Origin: Mesostigma viride
Lineage: Eukaryota > Streptophyta > Mesostigmatophyceae > Mesostigmatales > Mesostigmataceae
DNA: 64,000 nt
Reading direction: 5' to 3'
Assembly: GCA_009746045.1 (NCBI GenBank)
Contig: RPFO01000276.1
Span: 228,501-292,500 of the forward strand
A program made the translations under genes and the position numbers. The notes under the pieces were generated by a model that was given only the letters and a program-made list of their open reading frames with translations, searched no databases and was not told where the DNA came from. How positions within the stretch are numbered: position 1 is the first letter of the stretch; each line of letters begins with the position of its first letter. Shown here piece by piece: positions 52,901-63,152 of the stretch.

Positions 52901-54263
52901 TCCTGTCCACCCCAGACCTGCAATGCTCTCATGCATGTCCCTCCCAATGCCATCCAGGTACAAATATGAATGTAGGCCTGTTCTGTAAGTCACTCTGTCA
53001 GACAAGGCGAGACAACGGTTGCTTTTTTTAGACGGTTGAATGGGGTTTTATTGTATACAGGGCCGACACCCAATAGGAGGGGTACGGTCATAACCGTTTT
53101 TGTGTGCTTGTTTTAAGGAGAAAAGGTTGCTTCAACTCCATTCGCCGCGTTCTTCGTAGTGCATGTTGCATGTTGACTATGCGGTAACGCTGATTGTATA
53201 CCATACTAGTGAGTAACGTGCTTTTCTGGCCCTACCATCCCAGCCTTTAGCAGAATCACTAGGTTTATTTACCATCTCTGCATGGCCTTTGCCCCACAAC
53301 TGGATAGGTGCTTTGCATTCTTTTTCCCTTCTGCGCAAGCAAGTGTTTTGTGCATGGCAATAGGCATCACCTGATGCTCAGAAGTGCACCGTCCCATGCA
53401 ATGTAATCAATCATGTATCAACTTGAAGACATTTAATGTATGGTGTGATGTCATGCACATTGTAAGCATGCGCATATTAGTTTATGGTGTGATGTCATGC
53501 ACATTGTAAGCATGCGCATAAGTGAGATGGGCTAGGGACTGATGGGGCATCTAGATTCCGGGGTGAAGCCAGAACAGCAAGAAAATCATTCTGGTATCTG
53601 TTTGTGTCTGAATCACTTAATATTGTGCCACCTGTCCCTGCTTTGAAGAAGCCAAGGGTGGCCCCCTGCATGATCACAGCTGGTTCCAGGTTGGGGCTGT
53701 CTAGCGCGCCTTACTTGTTGAGTTGATGTTGGCCTAGTTCATGAACGCGGGTAGGAGCATTATGAATCAGGTTGATTTACATGATTCCTTTTTCTCCTTT
53801 TTCCCATTTTCTTGGCTCTAAGTTCATGAAACGCTGACATGATCTTATAAAAGCTCTTTTTATGTCCCGCGTGGCTCTTGCGTGTGGCAGGATCTGGTGG
53901 AAGTCAGTAACGTATGTTAACCTGAAGGCAACCTTCCCCCTCATCGTCGATCATCCCATCACAGGAGAGCCGGTTATCTATGTCCATAATATCGTCGCTT
54001 TTGGCGTTGACATGGACAAACCATCGGGGCGGATGTTTGAGCCTGAAGAAAGCCAAAAGTTTCGAAATGAGCTTGACGCGGCCCTTTCAGCCCATTCCTT
54101 CAACATGTCCTGGGAGAAAGGGGATTTCACGTATGTTGAGAACCTTTTGCTGCTGCACAAGTCATGGCCAGAGAGTGCAGATAGCCCCAACTCTGCACTC
54201 CGTGTGGTCCGTAAAGCCACGTGCAACTGTGTTCCAGTACACTCTCTGCCGCCTACAGAGTAG
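46482..54263 (+). CDS. Gene B: seven-exon TauD/TfdA-like Fe(II)/2OG dioxygenase with Cys-rich N-terminal domain
   Basis: Exons: 46482-46919, 47630-47719, 48333-48440, 49305-49449, 51280-51305, 52343-52464, 53891-54263. Total 1302 nt, 433 aa, phases identical to gene A. Protein landmarks: hydrophobic segment about 24-38; ten Cys in the exon 1 domain; exon 3 ends F-K-G-Q (about 212); His263 and Asp265 in W-H-V-D-G; P-P-H-G-A-T at about 282; H-P-I-T at 331; W-E-K-G-D at 384; distal His399; R414/R417. TauD-family enzymes use Fe(II), 2-oxoglutarate and O2 to hydroxylate or cleave small organic substrates; here the substrate is unknown. In V-E-N before the distal His, Glu replaces the Asp of gene A. 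All splice sites are GT-AG, though the intron 3 donor (GTCCTT) is weak. Confidence 0.87.
47066..47557. repeat. (CCCT)n array in gene B intron 1
   Basis: About 490 bp of CCCTCCCT with occasional CCTCCT interruptions, filling most of intron 1 and ending ~70 bp before exon 2. It is pyrimidine-rich on the transcribed sense strand. Confidence 0.97.
47630..47719 (+). CDS. Gene B exon 2
   Basis: 90 nt, CTTGCAG acceptor and GTATGT donor, phase 0-0. P-Y-D-A-S-L-R to D-Y-G-I-D. Confidence 0.88.
47790..47892 (+). repeat. Ghost copies of the exon 2 end in gene B intron 2
   Basis: GCGCAGACTACAGGATCAAC followed by GTGCGTGG (about 47794-47822) imitates the exon 2 end GCAGACTACGGAATCGAT plus donor. A poorer copy (GCGCAACATACGGAATTAAT) lies at about 47865-47885. 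Spacing is about 70-95 bp. Confidence 0.6.
48333..48440 (+). CDS. Gene B exon 3
   Basis: 108 nt, CCCCAG acceptor and GTCCTT donor, phase 0-0. Its 36 residues match gene A exon 3 exactly, the strongest conservation in the gene. Confidence 0.9.
48790..49112. repeat. Two small tandem arrays in gene B intron 3
   Basis: Three copies of a unit with CATGGGCTATGAGCTTGACG, then about five copies of a ~34-bp unit with CGCTCTATTTACTTATAGAT. Both share ATAGATAGTA, so the second probably grew from the first. Confidence 0.85.
49179..49250 (+). repeat. Duplicate acceptor and 5' part of exon 4 in gene B intron 3
   Basis: GACACAG then TCGGGCACGACCCACGACCA ... GGTGCTACGCGTTGGGCAA copies the true exon 4 start (CACACAG then TCGGGCACGGATTGTGAG ... 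TGTGCTACGCGTTGGGGAA) about 115 bp upstream of it. Confidence 0.8.
49305..49449 (+). CDS. Gene B exon 4
   Basis: 145 nt, CACACAG acceptor and GTGTGA donor, phase 0-1. M-C-Y-A-L-G and V-S-N-H-P-L-L-G are shared with the paralogues. Confidence 0.87.
49888..50061 (-). pseudogene. LINE ORF1 C-terminal fragment
   Basis: L-T-P-A-Q-Q-Q-Q-R-R-D-Q-W-P and V-Y-W-R-G-G-D-L match the last third of the ORF1 protein at 58429-59010. Only this part is present. Confidence 0.7.
50210..50490. repeat. 39-bp minisatellite, seven copies, from the LINE ORF2 end
   Basis: Unit GTGTGTAGTATGAGTGGG plus GCC(G/A)TGGxGCCCACAACCCCG. The final unit runs directly into the LINE 3' end (CCCACAACCCCGTAACTAGG), which in the LINE at 57.8 kb occurs once. 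Confidence 0.85.
50591..51279. other. Remainder of gene B intron 4
   Basis: Short frames only, no recognised motif. The interval ends at the CGGCAG acceptor of the microexon. Confidence 0.5.
51280..51305 (+). CDS. Gene B exon 5: 26-nt microexon with the iron motif
   Basis: CTCGGCAG acceptor and GTGCGT donor. It encodes the second part of a Gly codon and W-H-V-D-G-C-G-E, the same residues as gene A. Length, phase and residues agree although the introns are unrelated in length. Confidence 0.87.
52105..52332. repeat. ~65-bp tandem repeat before gene B exon 6
   Basis: More than three copies of a unit with CCTCTGTTACTATTATTACC and CATGACCATTAACTGTCACT. The last copy ends at the pyrimidine tract of the exon 6 acceptor. 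Confidence 0.9.
52343..52464 (+). CDS. Gene B exon 6
   Basis: 122 nt, ATCCAG acceptor and GTGAGC donor, phase 0-2. S-C-T-H-G-I-F-D-V-V and P-P-H-G-A-T-A-L. Confidence 0.88.
52515..52590 (+). repeat. Ghost copy of the exon 6 end in gene B intron 6
   Basis: TTCTTGTCTGTATAAGT then GAGAGCCTTTTGAAGGAGAAGCTCCAATGTTGGAAG, split here for length, corresponds to the repeat unit of gene A intron 6, but the donor is degraded to GCGTGG. The same unit in both paralogues suggests the duplication predates their separation. Confidence 0.65.
53420..53522. repeat. Two copies of a ~45-bp unit in gene B intron 6
   Basis: TATGGTGTGATGTCATGCAC followed by ATTGTAAGCATGCGCATA occurs twice, at about 53438 and 53483. 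Confidence 0.85.
53891..54263 (+). CDS. Gene B exon 7: C-terminal catalytic half
   Basis: 373 nt, TGTGGCAG acceptor, phase 2, ending TAG. Same length as gene A exon 7. It holds H-P-I-T-G-E-P, D-M-D-K-P, W-E-K-G-D-F, the distal His in L-H-K-S-W-P, and the candidate 2OG Arg. Confidence 0.9.
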
Positions 54264-54344
54264 GTTGGTAGCTGTTGCGTTTCCCCCTCTACTGCTGCTT
54301 ACGGGCAAGGCCATTGTATAAATCACGCCGTTCCGTTGGGGAGC

Positions 54345-55031
54345 CATAAATAATTGAAAGCACGTGACTGTGTCATGCTATTAAAAGCACGTGAACGTGG
54401 GAACCAATAAAGGAACTTTCGACCCCTATACACAACGAGCTAGGAAGAGGGGGGTGCCCAAGCTTCTGATCGTATCATACACATCTTCGGTAACCCTTGT
54501 TAATCTGCGTCTTTGGGCTGCTCTATCTTCGTCACTACTGCAAGTAAGTTCTCACACCTCGCACACTCGTATTCCGTTTGTTGTAAGGGGTTTCAATCCC
54601 CACCTCATTTTATTTTTACTCCGTTACTTTTCTATTTCTTCTTGTAACTCTTATATATACACCTATTCTGTTTTCTTTCTTATTCTCACATTCATTATTT
54701 ATTAATTAACTGTAATCAATTAATTAAGAACATACCTCTGTGGGGAGGATGTGTAACACATATCCCTGAGAAGGGGCATATGGTTTTCAATACATTCTAG
54801 GCGACAACCTGCAGGTGGTTGGTGTAAACTGCAACCTACTCGGGGTGCACAATTGAGGTGCACCTAGCTGCACCGACATGTATTCGAGCAGCTGTGCAAA
54901 GTTGCGGACATGGGGTGGAAGATGATCGAATGGCTAGGCAATGGCTTGGGCATGATGGCGTCTCAGCAGAGAGTGGCTTTCTGCATGGGCAAAGCATGGC
55001 TGACTCATAGCGGATGCAGTAAGGCTGCCCC
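54345..55031. repeat. LINE-associated non-coding repeats upstream of ORF2
   Basis: About 54360-54480 carries AGCACGTGAxxGTG and CCCCTATACACAACGAG as at 31.8 and 49.5 kb. About 54719-55020 matches 36508-36780. The space between has short frames only. Confidence 0.6.
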
Positions 55032-57812
55032 ATGGTCCAGAGCATGCTGCTGGACGCCAACGCCACGCTACCACCGGGTACTGGTGGATGTCAGCACGCC
55101 CCCAACGGTACGGTCTCCAATGCCAACACTGAACTTTTTGCTGATTTGCTTACGACATGCGATTTGGTCACTGCCAACACCCGCTTTCCACATAGTCCAG
55201 ATGCTTTGGTCACACACACCTCGCCAACTGGCACTGAACGCTGCATTGACTATGTTGTAATGCGCAAGCGTCATCAAGGATCTGTACTAGCTGCTCGCTC
55301 GCATGTGATCCCCCTGGTGCGCTCCGATCATCGCATCGTCACCGCCCGCATCCGCCTGCGATTCCCCTCGCCCTTTCGTAAGCACGTGGCACCACCTGAT
55401 TTGCGCACACTTCAGTTGCTCGAGAAATCTGACGACGCTCTGGAGGACTTCCCTGAAAAACGCGCCCACAAGCGCGCCGCAGAGGCGTTCGTCAACGCGC
55501 TGGACATCCCGGCCAGCCACGCCCAGCTGCTCGCTGCTGGCCCGGCATCGGCCCTTCGGCACCTCGCTGACAAGCTGCCCGCGGCCGGGGCCCTACTGCC
55601 CCCCCGCCGCCCGCCCCGCTTCACCAGCCTGCACCGGCTCCCCGCCGTCATCCAGGCCCGGCAAGCCCTGCGCGACAACAGCGACCCCGCCCGCTACGCC
55701 CGCCTCAAAGCCGATTACCACTCGGCCATCCGGCAGGCGACCAAGGAGCAGGAGGACCTTCATGTCCGCGAGTACTTCGCCCACCTCAAGGACCAGCACG
55801 GCAAGTACGCCTGGACCCGCCTGCGTCACGCCCAACGGCCCGCCGGCGGCGCGCAGCCGGCGCCGCGGACGCTCTCTGGCTCACCGCAGCAGCAGCTCGA
55901 CCAGTGGTATTCCTCCCAGTCCCGGCTGCTCGGCGCCCCACCGCCGCCTCCGCCGCTTGGCCCTCTGGCGGCCGCACGCCTGGCAGTAGCACCGGCGGAC
56001 GTCCCTGCGCCGCCCACGCCGCCCGCCGCTGAGCAGGACTACACGTACCCAGCCCTGACGGAACCCCTGGCCGACCCCAACGAGCTCCCGCCGTTTACCG
56101 AGCTCGAGCTGAGCACCGCCGCCAAGCAACTCCGCTTCTATGCCGCCGTTGGACCTGACCAGCTCCCAGCCCCGGTGATTTAAAAGCTGACGGCGCTCAC
56201 GGGGTTCCTGCTTGACGTCTGCAACCGGATCCTGCTTGCCGACGCGCCGCCGATTCCTGAGTGGCAGCACAGCTACCGTATTATGCTGTACAAAAACAAA
56301 GGTTCCCCTGACGACCCCGCCAACTACAGAGGAGTCTGCATCCAGAGCGCCGCACTTAAGTTGTTCATGCGCATGATCCTCAACCGCCTTCGTTCTGCCC
56401 TCGACTGTCACCTTGGGGAAAGTCAAATGGGCTTCCGTCCTGGGCGCAACACCGTCATGGCCATCTTCGTCGCGCGTCGCCTCTTCGAGGAAATCGCTCT
56501 CCTGCAACCTGGTGAGTTTCCCGCCATCTTCATCTTCGTCGACTTCATCAAGCAAGGCTTTTGATTCTGTCCTCTGGGACGCTCTATTATGGGCTGTACT
56601 TGCTCGCGCTCGCGTCCCCACTCGGCCTGATTACCGTCATCCGCACGCTGTATGAGGGGTCGACCACTTCGGTGCGCACTCAACACGGCATTACCCCGCC
56701 CTGCCCACTGCAGACTGGCGTCTGGCAGGGTTGCGTCCTGTCGCCGTAGGTACCTGTTTATTATTGTAGTGGATTATGTTATGCGCCAGGCACGTGCTCG
56801 CTTTGCTAGCATTGCAGGCCGTGCCCGTGGCCTAGCGATCACGAACGAGCTTGGGGAATTAAGGGGGGCCGACTAACAAGTAGAATTTACTAGCTGACCT
56901 CATTTATGCCGACGACATCACGCTCATCGAGAAGCCGGAGTCTGCCCAACTTTTGCTGGACTGCCTGGCGCTCGAGGCTCGGGCGGTTGGTCTAGAAATC
57001 AGCCCCAAAACGGAGGCCCTGGCCCTCGGCATGGCAGGGCCCCCACCCACACTCCGCCTCTTAGACGATGCCGAGGTCAACTACCCTCCTTCAGGCCGCT
57101 TCAAGCTGCTCGGCAGTTGGCTTCCCGACTGCGAGGACGACATGACGACACGGATCGGCATGGCGTGGGCGCACCTCCATGACCACCGCCGCTGGTGGAG
57201 CAACCCCGCCCTACCCCGGATCGTCAATTAAGCGTGACCTCTTCAAGGTCGTCATTCTGACGATCCTGACCTACGGCGCCGAGACGTGGACACTGATGCA
57301 GGAGCTGGAGCAACGACTCGACGGCGCCGTCACCAAGATGCTGCGCAAGGCCCTTAACATCCCCTTTGGTTTGCACATTAGTAATGAGGATTTGTACGCT
57401 GATTTGCCCTATGTTTCCCACATTATTAGGCACAGACGCCTGGGCCTAGCCGGGCACCTGGCCCGCACAGATCAGGTAGATACATCAGATAGACTAGCTG
57501 GCACCAAGCCCGCCCAGCCTGGGCGATATGTTCTCACCTGGCGTGCCCCCGGCCGCGCGCGGCACGGGCCGCCACCCGTGGACTTTTCGTGATAGACTCG
57601 GCATGTACGTGTGCTACACTAGACGTGACGGGCTCACCCCCGGGCAGCCTCCTGGTTTGTCTGTAATATGGAGGCAGATGGTGCGCAAGGATAGATGGCA
57701 AGTAGTGATGAAGGAGACCACCCACAAGCCTGTGGGGGCTCCGCGTGTGACCAAGTATGGCATTCATAGCGATTCGGGCCGCGGTGCCCACACCCCTGTA
57801 ACTAGGACCTAG
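55032..57812 (+). pseudogene. LINE ORF2: endonuclease end, reverse transcriptase and C-terminal region, broken
   Basis: Starts inside an APE-type endonuclease (I-D-Y-V-V-M, then R-S-D-H-R-I-V). RT follows with N-Y-R-G-V, Q-M-G-F-R-P-G-R-N-T, F-V-D-F-I-K, and Y-A-D-D at 56905-56916. The C-terminal part has L-T-Y-G-A-E-T-W-T and R-R-L-G-L-A-G-H. Breaks: an in-frame TAA at 56181-56183, a 4-nt insertion near 56556 just before the A-F-D-S-V box, and further stops near 56750, 56874 and 57229. The endonuclease N-terminus is missing. L1-like by order; not functional. Confidence 0.88.
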
Positions 57813-57911
57813 ATAACTTATACCATCCATTCCATCCCATGTTCCGCTCCCACTGAGGACTTATGCTCACGTGACGCAGTCACGTGTCTATTAATTAATT
57901 AATTAATTAAT
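57813..57911 (+). repeat. LINE 3' terminus: palindrome and TTAA tail
   Basis: After ORF2 comes GAGGACTTATGCT, then the 19-nt palindrome CACGTGACGCAGTCACGTG, then (TTAA)n at about 57890-57911. The same arrangement appears at 50.55 kb and inverted at 32.01 kb. The structured tail and simple repeat probably mark the site where the reverse transcriptase starts copying. Confidence 0.65.
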
Positions 57912-58428
57912 GGTCCAGAGCCCACAGATAGGCTTGGAACACACACATTTAGAGGCGCCCGGTTTGGGAGAATATAAAGGCCTGGTTGTCTCCTTGATAA
58001 ATAAATAAATTAATTAAACACGTGCTCCCGTTGGGGAGTCACGGAGCACTGAAGTGCTTTTAATCCCTGTGTGTGCACTACAGGAGAGTGGGCAGAGACC
58101 CCCATGCAGTCTCCTTCATGCCAAAGGCATGCCACAGCTGCATTCGGGCGCGCTAGCTAAAAGGACATGCTACCGATCCGGCATACTGTGGGTGCAATAA
58201 GACCCATGTGAGCGTGGCATAACAAGTATAGCGTGGGCAAGGAATCTGAACATAGCCAGGGCATAGCATGGCTGTACTAGGACTAGGCTAAGGCTATGGC
58301 TGGTTGTTGTGTACCGTGCGTTGGCGGCACGTGACTAGGTATGTTGGCACAGCTAGGCAAACATTCTAAGCATGGCTGCCTTAGCGGCAGTGACTACCAA
58401 TGGATACAATATCTAGGCTATTGCTATT
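57912..58428. repeat. Dispersed repeat, copy related to 10912-11290
   Basis: Modules GTGCTCCCGTTGGGG, GTGCTTTTAATCCCTGTGTG, CTCCTTCATGCC and GTGGGTGCAATAAGACCCAT appear in the same order as at 10.9 kb. On the minus strand it follows the ORF1 gene at 58429-59010 and may be its 3' end. No other gene. Confidence 0.6.
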
Positions 58429-59010
58429 CTAGCCCGCTGGGGGCGACCACATCTTGTGGTTGATCATCAGGTCCCCGCCCCTCCAGTACACCTTGGGCTT
58501 CTGGGGGTCCTGCTTATGGCGAAGGTATTCCGGCCACAGGTCGCGTCGCTGCTGTTGCTGAGCGGGGGTCAGGTCGTCATCCAGCGTCCAGGTGAGGTCG
58601 TGCAACCTCTTGCGACGAGAGAGGAACCGCTGCTTATCCTCAGGGGAGGGGAAGGTGAGCAGGACTGGTGGGGGAGCCGCCTTGTCCCGCGAGTGGGGAA
58701 GGCGGTGGCACCCACGCAGTTCTACCTCACCTACCAGGCCCATGAGGGTAAGAAGCTGGTTCTTGAGCTCGTCAGCAAGGGAGGTTGACGTCTCACCTGG
58801 CTTCTGGGGGAAGCGACGTAGCACCACTCGGCACTCGCGGCGAGCGCGGTCCGTGACCTCCCGTTGCTGGGCCTGGCGGTGGTCCTCCAGCTCCTGGAGC
58901 TTCGTGGCGATGGCGTCGGTGGTGGAGGCGGTCGCTGACCGCAGCAGGTCCGCGTAGGAGAGCGGCGGGAGGTCACCATCATCATGAGGTCGCCTTTCTA
59001 AGACGCACAT
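58429..59010 (-). CDS. LINE ORF1 protein (RNA-binding, L1-type)
   Basis: A 193-aa intact frame. Residues about 25-55 form a short coiled coil. An RRM-like region follows (R-R-E-C-R-V-V-L-R-R-F to V-L-L-T-F, R-F-L-S-R-R-K-R-L), then a C-terminal domain with D-D-L-T-P-A-Q-Q-Q-Q-R-R and V-Y-W-R-G-G-D-L. This order matches L1 ORF1 proteins, which coat LINE RNA. Three related pieces occur in this window. It is divergent from the next ORF1 (59046), 35 bp away. No ORF2 follows on this strand. Confidence 0.7.
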   Translation of the reverse strand: MCVLERRPHDDGDLPPLSYADLLRSATASTTDAIATKLQELEDHRQAQQREVTDRARRECRVVLRRFPQKPGETSTSLADELKNQLLTLMGLVGEVELRGCHRLPHSRDKAAPPPVLLTFPSPEDKQRFLSRRKRLHDLTWTLDDDLTPAQQQQRRDLWPEYLRHKQDPQKPKVYWRGGDLMINHKMWSPPAG

Positions 59011-59683
59011 GCTGATATAATTTTCCGAATCTACTTACGCAATATATGACGAGCAAACGCCCCTCGACGCAACGCAGTTTGGCGGATGCGCTCGGCCATG
59101 AAAATCCGTCTGCAGCTCAGGCTGCAGCTTCGCCCTCAGGTCCGGCAGGCAGTGGTGACACTAGTCGTGCACTGGTGGTCGCCCAGCAACCTCCCGGGCT
59201 CAATGCCTCGCCATCGGCATCGCCTGACCCTAAACGCGCCCGCTCAGCCGACAAAACAGGAGGGTCTTCACGCCCCTCAGAACCGCGCTTTCGGCCCCGG
59301 CCTTTCCAGGTCGATGATTACGACTGGACCAACATGTCTCCGACCGCTGCTATAACATTCGGCGACTACGCTTCGCTTTACGACCTGTGCCTCCATCTCC
59401 ACGACAACAATCATACCACCTCCACCACCTCCACCATTGCGGCACAATTACTCAAGCAACAAGCCCTCGACCTTCGCGAGGAGGCCGAGCTCGACAAGCG
59501 CAGCCACAATGTCATCGTCAAGCACCTAGGACCAGCCGGCAGGTGAGACCCCGACGAGCCTTCTCATGGCGACATTCTTGCCCCCATGCAACTCACTGGT
59601 GAGCTGCAGATGTCGGCTGTCCGCCTTCCCCGCGCGCGGGGTAAGGCTGGCCTGGCACCTGTGCTCCCGTCACCTTTAATTAA

Positions 59684-61400
59684 CCCTTCAATTGTGTCAA
59701 CTGGAACCGCCAGAACGGACTGAGTATGGGCATCTTAGTAAGTATGAGAGTATCTAGCCAAATAACATTTTCTGGCCCACCCTTGGAACCAAGGATGCTT
59801 TTATATCAAATAACTTTGGGGTCATGTCATTGGTCACATATCTATGCCCCACAGCTGCTATAAATAGCACCCCCCCCAAGGGGGTACGGTGCATATGGGG
59901 TTCAAGAGATATATAATGCAATATGGACCATTTCTCAAAATCTGCCGACCCTGGCCCTTTGAGGGGAGTTTAAGATAATCACAGGCATGCCATAGATGCA
60001 TTCACAACATGACATGCCATAGAACTGCACAGGCTAGCTAGCATACAGCCCAAAATAGCTCAGACCGTTATAACGGGTGCAGTTATTTTGGGGTGTCTTG
60101 CTAGCACTACCGTATAGGCATTCAATTCCAACGTGGCACAAAACATCATAGATGGCCACACATGGATTCCCAAACACATTTCCAGCTTTAAAGTCACAAC
60201 ATCATGCTATACAACAAGTATAAAGCTTGTGCCAAGGCCCCAAACCAAGCGTATAACGGGTTCACAAGGAGCTACATTATCAATGCATCCAACACACTGT
60301 AAAGCAATTCCAATGATTGGCAATGATAGAAAAAACAAAAGAACTAACCTGGTTATGCTTCCATGCAAGCAGGCCCTGGCCATTCATGTTTCTTGCATGC
60401 ATTATGGACGCACAAGCAGAAGGATAACTTGGGCCAGCAAACCAAGAAGCAATGCCTAGAGCTGGCCAGAAAACCACTTGTCTCGCTATGTCTGTGCAGG
60501 GAAAAGCATCCCGTTATCAAGCCCACCATGTTTAGAGACAATACCAAACGCTACTTCACTGGTTTCGTTGAAGCCTCAGCTAATAGCAATCAAATCTGGT
60601 CCAAAATCTGCGTGACATAGTGGTATTCCCCAACCATCACAAGCGAACGCGTACAAGCACTAAAGCAACAAAACGACAAGCAAAAACCATCGATTACATG
60701 TCTACAACTAGTTTATAAACGATAGGACGACTTGGTACTGTAATGTATAAACGCTAACACGTTAATACGTACCAGGTCGAAACCGCAGATTACCTGCTGT
60801 GCGGGAGCCATCACTCCCACCTCACGGACATAGCCTCGAACCTTTCCTGGCCGTCATCGCTAATAAAACATGTCAAGAATAACGTAGCAAGTCTATCCAC
60901 GCGCAAATATATGGACGTTTGCTGCCGAACAACAGGTAGCATACGCACTGTCACCGCCTGACCGCTGACAGGATCTGCCGCACCGATTAGAACCTAGAGA
61001 CATACTTGCGCACATCCAGACGCTTCACGGCCAGAGATATAACCTTTATAACACTCAAGGATAATTACTACAAGATTTGAGTTCAAAATTCCAAGCCATG
61101 CTCTCGTACCAGTCATTTGCCTGCACCGCCATAGCCGCGGACGTCAATTATTTTCATTCACGTCGGTCCCGTTTGACCATGGTACCCCCCCAGCTTTGAT
61201 TGAGTATATCTCCCTGGCCAGTTGTCCAAAGTACGGTCTGAATAGCGCCAGGCAAAGCTTACATCTAGATCTTTCGATCCCCCCAGGTTTGACCGTTGAA
61301 TTATTTTTGGCGCGGCGCCTGGTTCTGCCACAAACTCAGTCCGTTAGAGTGGCGCGAGTTCAACTGGCGCCACGAAAACGGACTCAGTACAAATTAAGGG
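59684..61400. mobile_element. TTAA-flanked DNA element, family 2, short copy
   Basis: 1717 bp with TTAA at 59680-59683 and 61401-61404. Tips CCCTT/AAGGG as in the copy at 5666-7745, same orientation. Long shared stretches flank the ends (ATAACATTTTCTGGCCCACC near the left, GGCGCGAGTTCAACTGGCGC near the right). No transposase. Precise insertion into ORF1 proves the boundaries. Confidence 0.92.
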
Positions 61401-61434
61401 TTAAGTACATGGGGGACAAGCTGGCGTTCCTTAA

Positions 61435-63152
61435 CTCGTCGTCTGTCCCTGGTCCTAATTTTAGGACTGAGTTCAACTCAGTCCTAATTTTAGGACCTAA
61501 TTTTGAGGTTTTGTAGAAAATTCGCCCCGGTCGGAATATTTGGCAGAAAATTTTTCTCAAAATTTATTCAAATACTACGTGAAAAGATCTTTCTTGGACA
61601 TATTTTTGGGATTTTTTTGGATTTGGTTTGGGCGTCTAACCGTACGGTGAAAGTACAGGTGGTAAGGGTACATTTTCACGCGAAACGTGAGTTCCGGAAA
61701 TGCACGACCTAGCCATGGCGGCTTGCGCCCATGCATGCAGTTTACGTTTTCGGACGATTTTGCGGGCCAAACCCAGGAAATAGATTTTTTATGTCCTAAA
61801 GATGATACAAGTGAATTTTAACCTCGCGGGAATGCGATTTGCTGGGTGTCGGCACTGTTCTTGCTGGAAAAATCTGCGATTAGGCAGGTCGACGGAATGG
61901 ATTACTACAATTGATTCCCGGATCAAATCGAAGGGTTTATAGGTTTCTTTCTACCTTTTATCATGTATTGTCGTAGATTAAGTCTAGTGGCAGTAAAGAT
62001 TTGATGATTTCGACCACTCTGTCACGTCATGGTTTGTGTGCCGCAAAGTGCCACTTTTGCAGGCACCGCCTGGGCCAAGGTAACGCCAGCCGTGCCAGGT
62101 AAAGCTGGAATATCGCTGCTTCATCGTTTCTTGGTATTCTTACATGAGTTTAAACTTGCGATGCGCTGTCAGTTTTGAGTCTTGCTGCTCTTTCTTGACC
62201 GTTGCCTGCCCCTCTCTAAAACCATCTTTTTAGATGATCTTACCAGGCATTTGCCTTACCGTAGCGTGGCTGTACAAGGTTTTAGGTGCTGAATGGGTTA
62301 AAACACTTTCATAGATGTTAGTTATTCTCTTGCTATGTTCATACTGCATGATTGTGTGGTCATGGGCTGCGTCAAGGGTACTGTCAAGCTTATACGGGTG
62401 AGTGAAAAATCATGGTGATAAACCACTGTCATCATGTGCCAGCAGGTATCTTGGCCATGTCATGGCAAGGTAATACAGTTTTATCCATGTCCATTCTTGT
62501 AAAGAACAATTAAATGTGACTAACCTACCCATTATATCGGTGGTTATTACTTATAATACATCCCTTTGTAGCTACATATCCATACGCATTCCCTACATGT
62601 ATGCATAGGCTTTCACACATACTAAGGTACAATATAACTGCAATATGATGATGCAAGTATGTTTTCCTATTATGCCTGAAGGGAAATGGGCTGATTGACA
62701 TGGTTTGTGGCCACGCTACTATGTAGTATGACCGCACTTACATGCTTGCAAATTGCTAGCATGGCCCAGTCCTATGTATAGGACTGGCAGTATTTGGCGT
62801 GTTTCAGGCAGTGCCAGTGGCCAAATTGAGTCCAGTTTTTTGCCACAGGTCAAGAACTATATTGTTGACATGCCTGTATTTTTTTAACATGCATATGGAA
62901 TTTATTCAATTTTTGCCACTCATGCTTCCACACAAAAATGCAAATTCGCCGACGGTGCTATACATCAATGTAATTTTTAGGAGTTTGGGTCAAGTTTTCA
63001 CTGATGTAGTATTTTTGCCAGGAAGAGGACATCAAATACTCCATAGACCCACATCTAAGCATCTTGGATGGACCCCCCACCTAGTCACTACACACGGTTG
63101 AAAAAGGTCAACTCAGTCCTATTATTAGGACTGAGTTGGGACAGACGACGAG
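61435..63152. mobile_element. TTAA-flanked DNA element, family 1, copy 2
   Basis: 1718 bp with TTAA at 61431-61434 and 63153-63156 and tips CTCGTCGTCTGTCCC / GGGACAGACGACGAG. It is inverted relative to 2286-4004. Terminal hairpins here use GTCCTAATTTTAGGAC-like loops, differing from the loops of copy 1. Confidence 0.92.

Noticed and set aside
55881-56621. 246-aa minus-strand frame
   Set aside because: Shadow of the LINE reverse transcriptase on the opposite strand.
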